A DNA stretch of 64,000 nt from a virus, in IMG/VR virus record IMGVR_UViG_3300022700_000177, positions 19,929 to 83,928 of that record; one strand, 5' to 3'. This document shows, in pieces, positions 43,390 through 52,979 of the stretch. A model generated the notes under the pieces. It made no database searches and was not told where the DNA came from. It saw only the letters and a list, made by a program, of their open reading frames with translations. Each line of letters begins with the position of its first letter. The stretch's first letter is position 1. The position numbers and the translations under genes are program-made.

Positions 43390-44946
43390 TTAGGGAAAAG
43401 AAACGCCTTCTATTGGTGAAAAATCACCTTGAATGAAATAAATAAGATGCCCATTGAAGTTCTCTTCTTCTCCATCAGCCCATAAATATCTTGAAGATGG
43501 ACTGGCATCATCAATCCGTATATTTATATACATAGTCGTAGAACCGCTGACATCTCCACCAGACAAATAATCTACAGTAAAAACAGCTTCATGCTGATTT
43601 ACACCTGCACCTTTATTGTATTCTTTGGAGTTTGTAAAGAATGTGTCTGATTGATCCCCAACACATTCAACATTGTTAACCTCATCACCATCGATTGTAA
43701 CAATAACATTTGCATGGGTATTCGTTACATACTCTTCATCTGATACATCAGGACAACTCTTCGTAAGATTCGCAAAGTATTGAAATCCATCATATGAAAG
43801 TTTGTAATAAGAAAAGCTGCAATCTTCTCCAAGATTGTCTTTCATATTTTCCCATTCAGCATCAGTATATCTTTTTCCATAAATTGTCATTTCTGATTTG
43901 TCATAATCTGGTTCAATCCGTACTCTATATCCAATTCCAGAAATAACATCCCATGATACCGACATTTCCCCAGTGTCACCCTGATTTACTTCTCCAAAAT
44001 TATTTACTCCTGTTATTCCATTATTAGTTTCTTGCCATATTGGAATTTTCATAGAGGAAACAAAATCATAAGCATATACAATGCTATCGTTTGGATCATC
44101 ATTGACACCCCCATAAAATGTGTCCCCATAGTAATATGTATCCTCATACCATCTATTAGAGGTACTGTAAGCTGTGTCAAGATAATCCGTTCCAAAGGCG
44201 TCAAATAATATATTATAGCCTCCCACATATACAGTGCCATTTTCTATATCATCAGGATCAGCCCCACTCCAATCTTTGCCTGTCCAATCAAAATATAAAT
44301 ACCAATACTCAGTCTCTGAATTAAAAGCCACTAAACCCGTGTTTCCTCTTTCATTAAAGTGAAACTCAAGCAAAGAACCCATTCCAGCAGTACTTGTGGT
44401 ATTTATTATAGGGGTGTAATAATGTGAAGTATCGTTATAAACAGACCTGATTATATAAAAATAGTTGTAATGACTCCAATAATCCCCAGGCTCATTTATT
44501 CTAAAAGTGGGAGACTGCGAGTTTGGATCTTCATAGCAGGGCCAAGTCCCGTAATCAGAATCTTCAGTATATTTAATAGGGGCTTCCTCAATATAGGACT
44601 GCCCAAAAGTTTCTGGTGTTAAAGTCTCTCCAGTCAAGCTATCAATAAGCTTAATAGCAATATAAGCAATTGATCCTGTCATCCCCACCATAACTTCCTG
44701 ATCGTAATTCCCAGTTGACATTGAAACTCTAAATGCCTGATCATGGTCCCCTGAAGCAATCTCCGTCAAAGCTGCATATCGGGATAAAAAAGAATAATCC
44801 ATAGCAGCATCTTTGGCTTTCCACTCTCCAGCATCATCATCCCAATATTTCTTATTGAGAGACACAATGTAATCAGCGTTAGGGTAAACGTCATAAAGGT
44901 TGTCATCCTGATCAACAACCCCACCCCTTGGAGACCACGTACTCAT
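43390..44946 (-). CDS. Large tail structural protein
   Basis: 518 residues, Tyr-, Asp- and Asn-rich, beta pattern throughout. No family recognised. It lies between the minor tail protein and the PEGA-like protein, so it is probably part of the tail tip or a side fibre. Confidence 0.55.
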   Translation of the reverse strand: MSTWSPRGGVVDQDDNLYDVYPNADYIVSLNKKYWDDDAGEWKAKDAAMDYSFLSRYAALTEIASGDHDQAFRVSMSTGNYDQEVMVGMTGSIAYIAIKLIDSLTGETLTPETFGQSYIEEAPIKYTEDSDYGTWPCYEDPNSQSPTFRINEPGDYWSHYNYFYIIRSVYNDTSHYYTPIINTTSTAGMGSLLEFHFNERGNTGLVAFNSETEYWYLYFDWTGKDWSGADPDDIENGTVYVGGYNILFDAFGTDYLDTAYSTSNRWYEDTYYYGDTFYGGVNDDPNDSIVYAYDFVSSMKIPIWQETNNGITGVNNFGEVNQGDTGEMSVSWDVISGIGYRVRIEPDYDKSEMTIYGKRYTDAEWENMKDNLGEDCSFSYYKLSYDGFQYFANLTKSCPDVSDEEYVTNTHANVIVTIDGDEVNNVECVGDQSDTFFTNSKEYNKGAGVNQHEAVFTVDYLSGGDVSGSTTMYINIRIDDASPSSRYLWADGEEENFNGHLIYFIQGDFSPIEGVSFP

Positions 44947-44954
44947 AAATACCC

Positions 44955-45374
44955 TTAATCGAAAGATGCTAACTTTATGGTTATATTATAATACTGAAAA
45001 CTGAGGTTGTTTCTATTTTCATAATTTTCACCAATAAAGGGGGTGACTTCTATTGCAGGCTCTTCCCAAAACCTAAACTTAACAGAAGAGAAAGAATCAT
45101 CAGAATGTATAGCAAGAGAAAAAAATTGGTCTGGGTTTGTATAAGAAATAGACCAATTTCTTAAAGTTTCAATATCAGTCCTCAGCAATCTTGAATTGTT
45201 ACCAGAAAGTGTAATTGGTCTGTACCCTGAAATAGAGGCAGTCTGAACCTTAGCAGACCCCTCAATAGTGAACTGGATATTGGATTTTACAGGATTCCAA
45301 TTATATTGATCAATCCATTCTAATCCCAATCCAAGATTGATGGCAGTACTATCTGGATTAGCTAAAACAATCAT
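44955..45374 (-). CDS. Minor tail protein next to tape measure
   Basis: 139 residues. The pattern GLEWIDQYNWNPV, SGYRPITLSGNN, then LRNWSISYTNPDQFFSLAI and VKFRFWEEPAIEVTPF resembles minor tail proteins found directly downstream of the tape measure in siphoviruses. Its ATG overlaps the tape measure stop, so the two are coupled. Confidence 0.62.
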   Translation of the reverse strand: MIVLANPDSTAINLGLGLEWIDQYNWNPVKSNIQFTIEGSAKVQTASISGYRPITLSGNNSRLLRTDIETLRNWSISYTNPDQFFSLAIHSDDSFSSVKFRFWEEPAIEVTPFIGENYENRNNLSFQYYNITIKLASFD

Positions 45375-48300
45375 ATTGCCAGTCCTTTTCTTCTCAATTC
45401 TTTAGTAATGTCTTTCAACACTGCATCTGTTGTCTTAACAGGATACTTATTGTCCCCTATCTGCAAATTGAGCGTAGCAGTCATTGTCTCTTTAGCTTCA
45501 TGCTGACTTACCAAACCACCAGCATTAAATTTCTGAACATCAGGTTTGACACTATCAACCAACCCACCAAAATTGAAAGCCTTGATACCAGAAAGACTGG
45601 TTAATGCTTCTTTACCTTTCATCCGCAACGCTTCAAAAAATTCAACTCCAATCTCTGCCACCCTATTCTTGGGCATCACATACTCGCCTGGAGTAAGCTT
45701 CGCTGGAACAGTATCCTCATTTCCGGAACCTGGAACTGAACCACCTCTTGCAAAAGGTTCTACAATTCCTCCAAGCGCCTTTTCTGCTACTTGTGATACC
45801 GTCTTTACAACATTGTATGAAACAGTCCTTGCATTAAGCCTATCTAACTCTCTATTAAGTTCATTAATTTTGTCTCTCTGTTCATCCACATTAGAGCTTA
45901 TGTCAAACTGCTTATCCTCAATTTTCATCTGATCCATAGCGTCCAAATCATTTAGTATGGAGCTTATCATGGATTTATACCTTGTTGCCAAACCATCTAC
46001 CTGAGTCTTTAGTTCCTTAAAAGAAGTAATCTGTTTCTGGATATTCTCTATCTCTTCCTCTTTTTGCCTATTCTCAACTTTCTCCAAAGCACCATAAGCG
46101 TTTTTCAGACCAGCAATAGCACTTGAAGAACTGACTGCATATCGTTCACCTTCTTTCTTCGCCTGCTTTGCTCCAACAGCAATTTGCTTATACATGGACG
46201 CGGAATCTTTCAAAAGATCCCTTGCCATTTCAAACTTGCCTTCATCAATAAGATTTTGGGCTTCCTGATACAAGTCATTAGCTCTGGAAAAGTCGCCCAT
46301 GACTGCATCCATATCATTCATTCCAGCCTTTCTTATATCATAAAGGTCAGAAGCAAGGCTTGCTTCTATCTTCCTTATATTGTTAGCTCTTTCTTCCTGA
46401 AGGTCTATAAGCTCCTGTTCAAGATCCTTAATCTCATCATAATATTCCTGAGATTTCTGTTTAGCAGTATTATAGGCATTTACTAAGGTGTCTTTCCACT
46501 GATTAAGGTTTTGTTCCTTCTTGTCAGTAAATTCATCAGAAAGATCCAGAAGCTTTCTATTAGTTTCCTGATATATTTCCTTTTGCTTTTCAGCATCATC
46601 CTCATAAAGAGAAAGCATATTTTTCATTTCTTCAACAACGATGTTCTTCCGTTCCTGATATTCTTGTTCTAAAAGCATGCCCCTTTGGTTCTTCAACCTC
46701 TTTTGGGCATCAAGTATCCTTTTATTCTGTTCAATTTCATCATCAGTGGAATTTCGTATTTTATTGATTTCCCAATCAAAATGCCTTTCTACAATAGATC
46801 GTCTTCTGCTAAAAGTATCCTTTGTTTTGTCAGTAAAATCCCCAAATACCTCACCAAAAATATCCTGATCAACAGCATCTTTAACTCCGTCCCATACCAT
46901 TTTGAAATTTGATCCAAAAGCTTTTTCGGCCATCTTCTGAAACTTTTCATTTAATGCTGCTATTTTATCCTCTGTTATTTCCTCTATATCACCGCCAGAA
47001 TCCTTAATAACAGCTTTTGCTGTATCCATTATCTTTTTTGAGGCGTCCTTATAATTATTGATCATATCAAGGAGTTCCTGCTTTTTTGCATCTGTTGGGA
47101 GTTGCTCAAAAGCTTTTTCCCAATGAGGGGGCAGTTTTTCTATCTCCTTTGCAAGGTCAACACTTACCGAAGCCATTTCTTTTATCTGGTCAACTACAGA
47201 AGATAATTGGGTTTCACTAAGATCCTCTAAATCTTCAAAAGATTCTTTTAATTTTTTAACAGTTATATTATCAAGGTCCTCATTTGATTCCTTAGAAAAA
47301 GTATAAATTCTTTGCGCTATATCCTCTAAACTTCCTTGAATTGTATTATTAAGTTCCTTAATTCTGGTTTCTGCTTCACTTGTATCTAAACCTACTACTT
47401 CTAAACCTGCCTTTTCTTTATTAATTTCGGCGATTTTATCACTATAGCTATCAAGTATTTCAATTTCAGCAGCAAGGGCCTTTCCTATACTTTTCTTAAT
47501 ATACTCATCTAAAATTGAGGATCCGTCTTTAAATTCCATATTCAAAAGGTCTATTTCATCCCTTAATTCTGGCACATCCTCAACCAATCTTTGCATTATA
47601 GCACGGTATTCATCAGAACCTTTAGTAACACCATTAAGTCTTTCTTTATAATATTCTAATTTATTGGCAGTATTTTGATATTCTAAAATTAACTTTTTAT
47701 TCTCTTCCACTAATTTCTGGGTTTCATTACGCATTTTCACAAGTAAGGTTACCAAAGCCGCAGCACCCGTAGCTACTAAAATTAAAGGGTGCCTCATTAA
47801 TAAAGCAAATAGGGCTTTCAGCTTTTTTCCTAAAGCAACTACAGCAGTACCTAACCCTGCAAAAGAAGTAGTTGCCATACCTACTGAAGAAACTAATCCA
47901 GATAACCATGAAAAAGCAGATGTAGCCACTAAGGCTTTCAATGCTGCGCTTGCTCCTGTTATGGCTACGGAAAGAGCTATAAATTGACCAATAGCACCAG
48001 TTAAAGGGGTTGAAGCTAAAAAGATTAAGGCATCTTCAACTAATTTTACAGCCTCAAGAAAACCTTTAAAAATACTGATTAATCCGGCCTCTCCAAGCTC
48101 TGTTGATAAAACAGAAAATTTATCTGCAACCTGTTTAGCAGTGATACCCAAACCTTCTTGCTGAGTCTGCATCATTCTTGAAGCGGCCCCTACTTCCTCA
48201 ATAGCTTCCTCTAATTGTTTGAATCCCTCAACACCGTTTTGTGTCAATGCAGAAACAGCGGGGGCACCGCGAACCTTAAAAAATTGAAAAGCATCAGCAG

Positions 48301-50608
48301 CAGTAGGTACAACTTCATTCAATCTTTCAATAATTGTCGAAAATTCATTATACATAGGATTTAAATCATCCAATGTATAACCTGTTCTTTTTATTGCTTC
48401 TTGTAATTTTTCATTAGGGTTGATCAGCCTTCTAATTACCTGCCTTAAACCAGTACCAATTGTTGAAGCCCTGATACCGGCATTAGCAAGGGTCATCATT
48501 GCAGCAGAGGTTTCTTTAAAAGTAACCCCAGCTTTAGCTGCAACAGGAGAAACGTAATTAAAAGCAATCCTTAATTTGTCAACCGTCAGTTTTGATCTGT
48601 TAACCGCATTAGCAAAAACATCAACAATCTCACCAGAATCATAAGCTTCTTTACCAAAAGCTCTAATCGTAGTAGTCACCAAGTCAGAGACAGTTTTGAA
48701 CTCTGTCATTGTACCAGTGGCTAACTTAGCAACCTCTTCCACAGTCTCTAAAATTTCAAAAGTGCTTAAACCTGCCTGACCCAAAGTTTTCATACCATCT
48801 GCAATCTCAGTAGTACTAAACTTTGTTCTACCAGCAACATCCTGAATAGTATCCCCAAGTATTTCGACTTCGACTTCAGTAGCATTGAGAATAGCCTGTA
48901 AATCCTTCAATGCCTGACTATACTCAAATATTGCAGTTATTCCTGTTCTAAAAACAGTAAATACCTGATAAAATATAGCAGCACCAGCAGCATACGAAGC
49001 CATGTTCTTCAAAGAGCCTACAACACTATTCAAAGCTCTTTGAAAAAGCCCCATGGACCTTGTCCCTTCCTGCAAGATACCATTAACAGCTTTTAGCTGA
49101 CCATTTGCTAATTTTTGTGCGGTTGTTAATCTATCTGTGGTTTCATAGTATTTTTTCCCATTCTGGCCTGCCTGGTTCATTGCAACCGCAGTCTTAGAAA
49201 TATAACCCTCAACAGTCCTAAGGGTCTTAGCGTATTCTCTCACTACTGGAGAGTTCTTACCAAATTGATCTGCAATTGTGCCTAAAGCTTTCTTAAATTG
49301 CGTGCTTGTATTAACATTCTGTCCTAAAGCCCGTCCGTATTCTGTTTCAACAGTAGTAGCAGTCTTCAGTCTTTTGTTGTGAGCTTGTAGGACCTTGCCC
49401 GTCTGAGAAAGATTCTTCTCTACTCTCGCATATGCTTCATTGGCTTTCTGTTGTGAAATTACGCCTTCTTGTACCCTTCGATTAAAAGTCTGTTGTGCTT
49501 TTTGAAGCTTATCCCCAACATTCTTCTGATATTGAGTCAATGTTTTGTTTATTGACTGCACCGCAGCATCAGAAGTGCCGAAAGTTTTTGTTAATTCTTG
49601 AAAGGTGGGGACTAACGCTTTATTGTTTCTATAAAGGCTTTGGAGAGTGGTGCCATAATCAGAATACTGCTTTGACAGCATTCCAGCTCTTGCAGCCTGA
49701 TCCTCAGTTATTTTAAGTGCTTTCAACCCCTCAGCATTATTGGCTTTTAACTGATTATTTGCAATGGAAAGATTGTTCTTTAAAAGAGCGTTGGTAGCAG
49801 AAGCAAGCTCAATTTTATTTGCCCAACTTTGAGTAAGTCCAGTACTTGCCTTAAAAGACTTTGCTTGTCTATCAATAGCGGTGTTTACCTGATCCAGAGA
49901 TTTTATCCAAGTTGCAGCTTTGGCGTTTGAGGTACCCCAGGATTTACCTAATTTTTGGACTGCATTAGTATAATTTTGACTAATAGTTTGGGCTTTTTCA
50001 AGGGTTTTGTTGTAGAGACCGTAAGAACTGTTCTGTGCCCCAAGCTGCTTTACCTGATCTTTCGATAAGTTGAGAAGTTTAAGTTGCCCTTCCCTCATTA
50101 TCTGATAGGAGTTTCCAACTCCCTTTATTAACCCCTGTTGCTCTGCAAGCTTGACATTATTAAAATCAATGTTCTTTGACCAGTCTTTCCATTCAGGATT
50201 TATTGTATTGAGCCTGGTTTGCAGGTCCTGAATACGACTTACATAAGTTTGGGTTTGCTTCTTTGCATACTCAAGACCTTGGCCACCCTTTTCTACCCCT
50301 TTAGAAAATTCTGCCCAGGCATCTTTTACAGACCGTATTTGATTGCCTTGTTCATCCCAATCCTGCTTAAAAAAGTCATTGTATTTCTGAAAAGTCTTCC
50401 CTGTTGCCTCAACCCTATCCCCAAAACCCTTTTGGGCATCAGAAAGTTTTTGGGTATCCTTTGCTGCAGATTGGGAGGCTTTTGCATTATCCTTGACCTT
50501 ACTATTAAGGGAATCTAAATCTTTTTTAAGGTTATTAAATACGTCCCTTGTATTTTTAGATAACCTTGCAATAAGGTCGAGAACTACTTGGTCATTGTAT
50601 GTTGCCAT
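45371..50608 (-). CDS. Tail tape measure protein
   Basis: 1745 residues. It sets the tail length and is threaded inside the tube. The first 520 residues and residues about 1000-1600 are coiled coil. The conserved core (about 540-850) contains FSTTEIADGMKTLGQAGLS, FNYVSPVAAKAGVTFKETSA and MTLANAGIRASTIGTGLRQ, the phage tail tape measure signature. Hydrophobic segments at about 880-1000 may insert in the host membrane. At roughly 1.5 angstrom per residue the tail would be about 260 nm, an inference from the general rule. Confidence 0.93.
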   Translation of the reverse strand: MATYNDQVVLDLIARLSKNTRDVFNNLKKDLDSLNSKVKDNAKASQSAAKDTQKLSDAQKGFGDRVEATGKTFQKYNDFFKQDWDEQGNQIRSVKDAWAEFSKGVEKGGQGLEYAKKQTQTYVSRIQDLQTRLNTINPEWKDWSKNIDFNNVKLAEQQGLIKGVGNSYQIMREGQLKLLNLSKDQVKQLGAQNSSYGLYNKTLEKAQTISQNYTNAVQKLGKSWGTSNAKAATWIKSLDQVNTAIDRQAKSFKASTGLTQSWANKIELASATNALLKNNLSIANNQLKANNAEGLKALKITEDQAARAGMLSKQYSDYGTTLQSLYRNNKALVPTFQELTKTFGTSDAAVQSINKTLTQYQKNVGDKLQKAQQTFNRRVQEGVISQQKANEAYARVEKNLSQTGKVLQAHNKRLKTATTVETEYGRALGQNVNTSTQFKKALGTIADQFGKNSPVVREYAKTLRTVEGYISKTAVAMNQAGQNGKKYYETTDRLTTAQKLANGQLKAVNGILQEGTRSMGLFQRALNSVVGSLKNMASYAAGAAIFYQVFTVFRTGITAIFEYSQALKDLQAILNATEVEVEILGDTIQDVAGRTKFSTTEIADGMKTLGQAGLSTFEILETVEEVAKLATGTMTEFKTVSDLVTTTIRAFGKEAYDSGEIVDVFANAVNRSKLTVDKLRIAFNYVSPVAAKAGVTFKETSAAMMTLANAGIRASTIGTGLRQVIRRLINPNEKLQEAIKRTGYTLDDLNPMYNEFSTIIERLNEVVPTAADAFQFFKVRGAPAVSALTQNGVEGFKQLEEAIEEVGAASRMMQTQQEGLGITAKQVADKFSVLSTELGEAGLISIFKGFLEAVKLVEDALIFLASTPLTGAIGQFIALSVAITGASAALKALVATSAFSWLSGLVSSVGMATTSFAGLGTAVVALGKKLKALFALLMRHPLILVATGAAALVTLLVKMRNETQKLVEENKKLILEYQNTANKLEYYKERLNGVTKGSDEYRAIMQRLVEDVPELRDEIDLLNMEFKDGSSILDEYIKKSIGKALAAEIEILDSYSDKIAEINKEKAGLEVVGLDTSEAETRIKELNNTIQGSLEDIAQRIYTFSKESNEDLDNITVKKLKESFEDLEDLSETQLSSVVDQIKEMASVSVDLAKEIEKLPPHWEKAFEQLPTDAKKQELLDMINNYKDASKKIMDTAKAVIKDSGGDIEEITEDKIAALNEKFQKMAEKAFGSNFKMVWDGVKDAVDQDIFGEVFGDFTDKTKDTFSRRRSIVERHFDWEINKIRNSTDDEIEQNKRILDAQKRLKNQRGMLLEQEYQERKNIVVEEMKNMLSLYEDDAEKQKEIYQETNRKLLDLSDEFTDKKEQNLNQWKDTLVNAYNTAKQKSQEYYDEIKDLEQELIDLQEERANNIRKIEASLASDLYDIRKAGMNDMDAVMGDFSRANDLYQEAQNLIDEGKFEMARDLLKDSASMYKQIAVGAKQAKKEGERYAVSSSSAIAGLKNAYGALEKVENRQKEEEIENIQKQITSFKELKTQVDGLATRYKSMISSILNDLDAMDQMKIEDKQFDISSNVDEQRDKINELNRELDRLNARTVSYNVVKTVSQVAEKALGGIVEPFARGGSVPGSGNEDTVPAKLTPGEYVMPKNRVAEIGVEFFEALRMKGKEALTSLSGIKAFNFGGLVDSVKPDVQKFNAGGLVSQHEAKETMTATLNLQIGDNKYPVKTTDAVLKDITKELRRKGLAI

Positions 50609-50943
50609 CAGCGACTCCCGATATCAGAGGAAACACCCCCCACAATTTTCTTGTGTGAGGTGAGCATTTTTTCTGTCAATTCTTTTCTTTGCTCCATTGT
50701 CATATTCTCATAAGCAGAGGGGTCTTTAAATATTGGGGTTTGTGATTTGTCTTCTTCCTTAGATGATCCCTTATCACCCTCAATCTTCGCCCCATGTATA
50801 TTCGCCTGAAACCTCATCTCTTCAAGAGTTCTTTCAACATGATATTCATACAATGCTTCAATCTGTCCAAGAGTAAGCCCGCCTTCAAGGAAAGATTTGT
50901 TGTATATATGTTCAAGCCTGTAACTCGGATAAGCCTGAATCAC
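50608..50943 (-). CDS. Tail assembly chaperone, second frame (frameshift product part)
   Basis: 111 codons from an apparent GTG. It is in the -1 frame relative to the chaperone gene before it, and the frame is open back through the slippery site at 50958-50964. It is therefore probably made as the C-terminal part of a 253-residue fusion, like lambda gpGT. YHVERTLEEMRFQANIHG is a helical segment typical of such C-terminal parts. The stop overlaps the tape measure start. Confidence 0.7.
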   Translation of the reverse strand: MIQAYPSYRLEHIYNKSFLEGGLTLGQIEALYEYHVERTLEEMRFQANIHGAKIEGDKGSSKEEDKSQTPIFKDPSAYENMTMEQRKELTEKMLTSHKKIVGGVSSDIGSR

Positions 50944-50948
50944 TGTGG

Positions 50949-51368
50949 TTATGACCTCCCCAAAAGTTGCTGGCCTTGTTGCAACACCAGGGGCTTCACT
51001 ATCTTGAGAAGGTCCTCCACCTTTTTTGATGGTTCCTTAAAATTTTCTTTATAAATGATATTCACAATCTCTGAAATCTGCATATTGGTTAAACCATCAA
51101 CATCAATTTCTTCTTCTGGATCAGTCACAAGTTCAAGTACAACCTCAATTTTTTCTTTGATCATTTCAATAATTATCATGGGGACATCAGCATCTTTTAA
51201 GTCCTCACCTTCAGCTTTCTCAGAAAAGGTATTTAATCCACCAATAAGATTCTCAACCAAGCTTTGTTGATCTCTGAAGCTCAATGGATAAATTTTGATT
51301 TCCCTCATCTCCCTGATTCCAATTTCCACAGACCGTACTTGTGGATTAAGCTTTTGAGCTTTTGACAT
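50949..51368 (-). CDS. Tail assembly chaperone, first frame
   Basis: 139 residues. It starts with a small beta part (VEIGIREMREIKIYPLSFRD) and continues as an acidic helical protein, the plan of gpG-like chaperones that bind the tape measure during tail assembly. Located directly before the tape measure. A slippery T-TTG-GGG stands just before its stop. AGAGG precedes the ATG. Confidence 0.75.
   Translation of the reverse strand: MSKAQKLNPQVRSVEIGIREMREIKIYPLSFRDQQSLVENLIGGLNTFSEKAEGEDLKDADVPMIIIEMIKEKIEVVLELVTDPEEEIDVDGLTNMQISEIVNIIYKENFKEPSKKVEDLLKIVKPLVLQQGQQLLGRS
50958..50964 (-). promoter_or_regulatory. Probable -1 ribosomal frameshift site
   Basis: In the chaperone reading frame the heptamer reads T TTG GGG, fitting X-XXY-YYZ, nine bases before the stop at 50949. 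Slipping back one base gives TTT GGG GAG and opens directly into the frame at 50943 without a stop. Long-tailed phages commonly make this fusion. Confidence 0.7.
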
Positions 51369-51464
51369 AGAAACCTCTTCTAATTTTTGGATTAGTTAAG
51401 AAAGGAATTCCCATTGGGATTGAATTTACAAAATGAGTAGCCATCTGCTACCCCATTTTTTGGT

Positions 51465-51497
51465 TAGCCCCCGACTTGTTTTATATGCCGGGGGCTA
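51465..51497 (-). repeat. GC-rich hairpin between major tail protein and chaperone genes
   Basis: TAGCCCCCG pairs with CGGGGGCTA around a 15-base loop in the 149-base gap 51369-51517. No T tract follows it on either strand. A second short hairpin (GTAGC/GCTAC, about 51437-51451) lies next to it. They may set the amount of message reaching the chaperone and tape measure genes, or protect the 3' end of the major tail message. Confidence 0.6.
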
Positions 51498-51517
51498 TTG
51501 TGACCTAAGGTCTTTTG

Positions 51518-52126
51518 TTAAGGAGAAGTAGGATCAGCAGTAGTCCAGTAGATTCTACCCAAAGGCATGTCATCCCAAGCTGCATCCCCGCCTGTTGCTT
51601 CAGAGTCAGCCCGTGTTGCCCGAATAGTCATCGGCACGTTAGCTTCAGATTCTTTTGCTGGGTTAATCTCAAGGTTAGACTCAACATTAGCCCTGGGGAA
51701 AATCACGATCATATGATGGTTTTGATCCGGATATGTATAAATGGCTTCCATTCGTACATAAGCAGGAGCAGACATATCACCAAGTGCAACTTCACCAGAA
51801 GTAACTGAATCATACCCAGAGGAGGCATCAATACCTTTTGCAAAAGCAATGGTCTTGGGTTTTACCTCTTTAAACTCACATTCCAACCTTGCATTTTCTC
51901 TCAGAACAATAGTCTTGTCTTCCATAAGAGGAAAACCAGATTCAAGTCTCCAAGACTCCACTTCACTGATAAGATTGGATGATTCCAAAACACCCAGTGT
52001 GTCCGTAGACCAAGCAAGTGCCCTCGATGTGGACGCTATGTTTGTAGCAGAAGCACCAAGCAGCACCTTACCCAATCCGAGCATTACACTACTGGAATCT
52101 TTAGTTGTTGGCCCGTATCTTGCCAT
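51518..52126 (-). CDS. Major tail protein
   Basis: 202 residues, beta-rich, in the expected place before the chaperones. The N-terminal stretch MLGLGKVLLG followed by a Ser/Thr-rich beta core and a C-terminal IRATRADSEATGG is typical of siphovirus tail tube proteins. A perfect AGGAGG ribosome binding site suggests high output. No sheath gene accompanies it. Confidence 0.72.
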   Translation of the reverse strand: MARYGPTTKDSSSVMLGLGKVLLGASATNIASTSRALAWSTDTLGVLESSNLISEVESWRLESGFPLMEDKTIVLRENARLECEFKEVKPKTIAFAKGIDASSGYDSVTSGEVALGDMSAPAYVRMEAIYTYPDQNHHMIVIFPRANVESNLEINPAKESEANVPMTIRATRADSEATGGDAAWDDMPLGRIYWTTADPTSP

Positions 52127-52349
52127 GTTCCACCTCCTGAGTGGCTTTAAACTGTTCAGGGAAAAAGTTAATTACATTTAAATGCCCACATGATGGACGA
52201 AAACACTTTATTTTCACTGAACCATGTATTTCAATATAAACTGCAGGAGAATTTCCGTTCTTTCCAAACATGAAAACAAAAAGTCCATTTGGTTTGCGTT
52301 CAATTAAGCGTTTACCGCATTTTGCACAGTGAATAAACATCCTGTCCAT
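52101..52349 (-). CDS. Small zinc-binding protein, Com-like
   Basis: 82 residues. IHCAKCGKRLIE near the start and VKIKCFRPSCGHLN near 52-65 make a zinc ribbon similar to Mu Com, a translational regulator. It overlaps the start of the major tail gene by 26 bases, which would suit a regulator of that gene. An in-frame ATG 15 bases further upstream is possible as start. Confidence 0.55.
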   Translation of the reverse strand: MDRMFIHCAKCGKRLIERKPNGLFVFMFGKNGNSPAVYIEIHGSVKIKCFRPSCGHLNVINFFPEQFKATQEVEHGKIRANN

Positions 52350-52351
52350 TG

Positions 52352-52783
52352 CTAACCTGCCCATTTTACATATAAAGGTATTCGTGAAAAATTTGTCTGA
52401 TCGTCCAATTTCATTTCGTCATCTATCGGATTCATAAAAATTACTAATTTACCAAGTTCATTATCGTCTGTATCGTATAGAGGTATAGTTTTTACTTCTC
52501 CATCGTCTTCAATCAAAGCGTTTAGTGCGGTGTTCGTAAGTACATCAAGGTCTGTTCCATATCTACAACAACAAAAGAGGATTACGCTGCACTCATTTAT
52601 GGTGTCTATCTCTCTTCCTTCAATATGAATGGCAACCCATTGAGAAACACTTGTATCTTTCAAAAAAGGAATTGCTATATTTTTGTCGAAACTAATCTCA
52701 ATACCATTTGTATCATAAAAGTATTCAACAAAATATTTCCTTAAGGATCGCTTAAGGTTTGTATGCTTTTCTCTATCCTTCAT
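52352..52783 (-). CDS. Tail terminator-like protein
   Basis: 143 residues, alpha/beta, with NTALNALIEDD near 95 and a C-terminal strand IPLYVKW. Its size and position (after the HK97 gp10-like protein and just before the major tail protein) match tail terminator proteins, although no signature residue proves it. The ATG follows AAAGG. Confidence 0.5.
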   Translation of the reverse strand: MKDREKHTNLKRSLRKYFVEYFYDTNGIEISFDKNIAIPFLKDTSVSQWVAIHIEGREIDTINECSVILFCCCRYGTDLDVLTNTALNALIEDDGEVKTIPLYDTDDNELGKLVIFMNPIDDEMKLDDQTNFSRIPLYVKWAG

Positions 52784-52979
52784 TAGTAAACCTTTCAATC
52801 ATTTCAGCAATATAGGGATAGAACTCATCCTTCAAATACTTTGAAGCTTCTTTTTCTTTAGGGCGAATCGCTGTTATCTCACAATTGTTGAGGGCTGTTT
52901 CAATCTTTTTCAATTCCTCCAAAGAGAAATCAAGTAAAAGATGAATATCCCTCGTTTCAAAATTGACTAATGAAGGCAT
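52773..52979 (-). CDS. Small helical hypothetical protein
   Basis: 68 residues, helical, LLLDFSLEELKKIETALNNC and EFYPYIAEMIERF. Coupled on both sides by short overlaps in the head-tail connector series. No family recognised. Confidence 0.55.
   Translation of the reverse strand: MPSLVNFETRDIHLLLDFSLEELKKIETALNNCEITAIRPKEKEASKYLKDEFYPYIAEMIERFTNEG

Noticed and set aside
51465-51497. Hairpin considered as an intrinsic terminator
   Set aside because: There is no T run after the stem on either strand, so it is reported only as a structured repeat.
51369-52126. Contractile sheath gene, to test for a myovirus
   Set aside because: Only one tail-tube-type protein lies between the connectors and the tape measure, with no long sheath-like frame.
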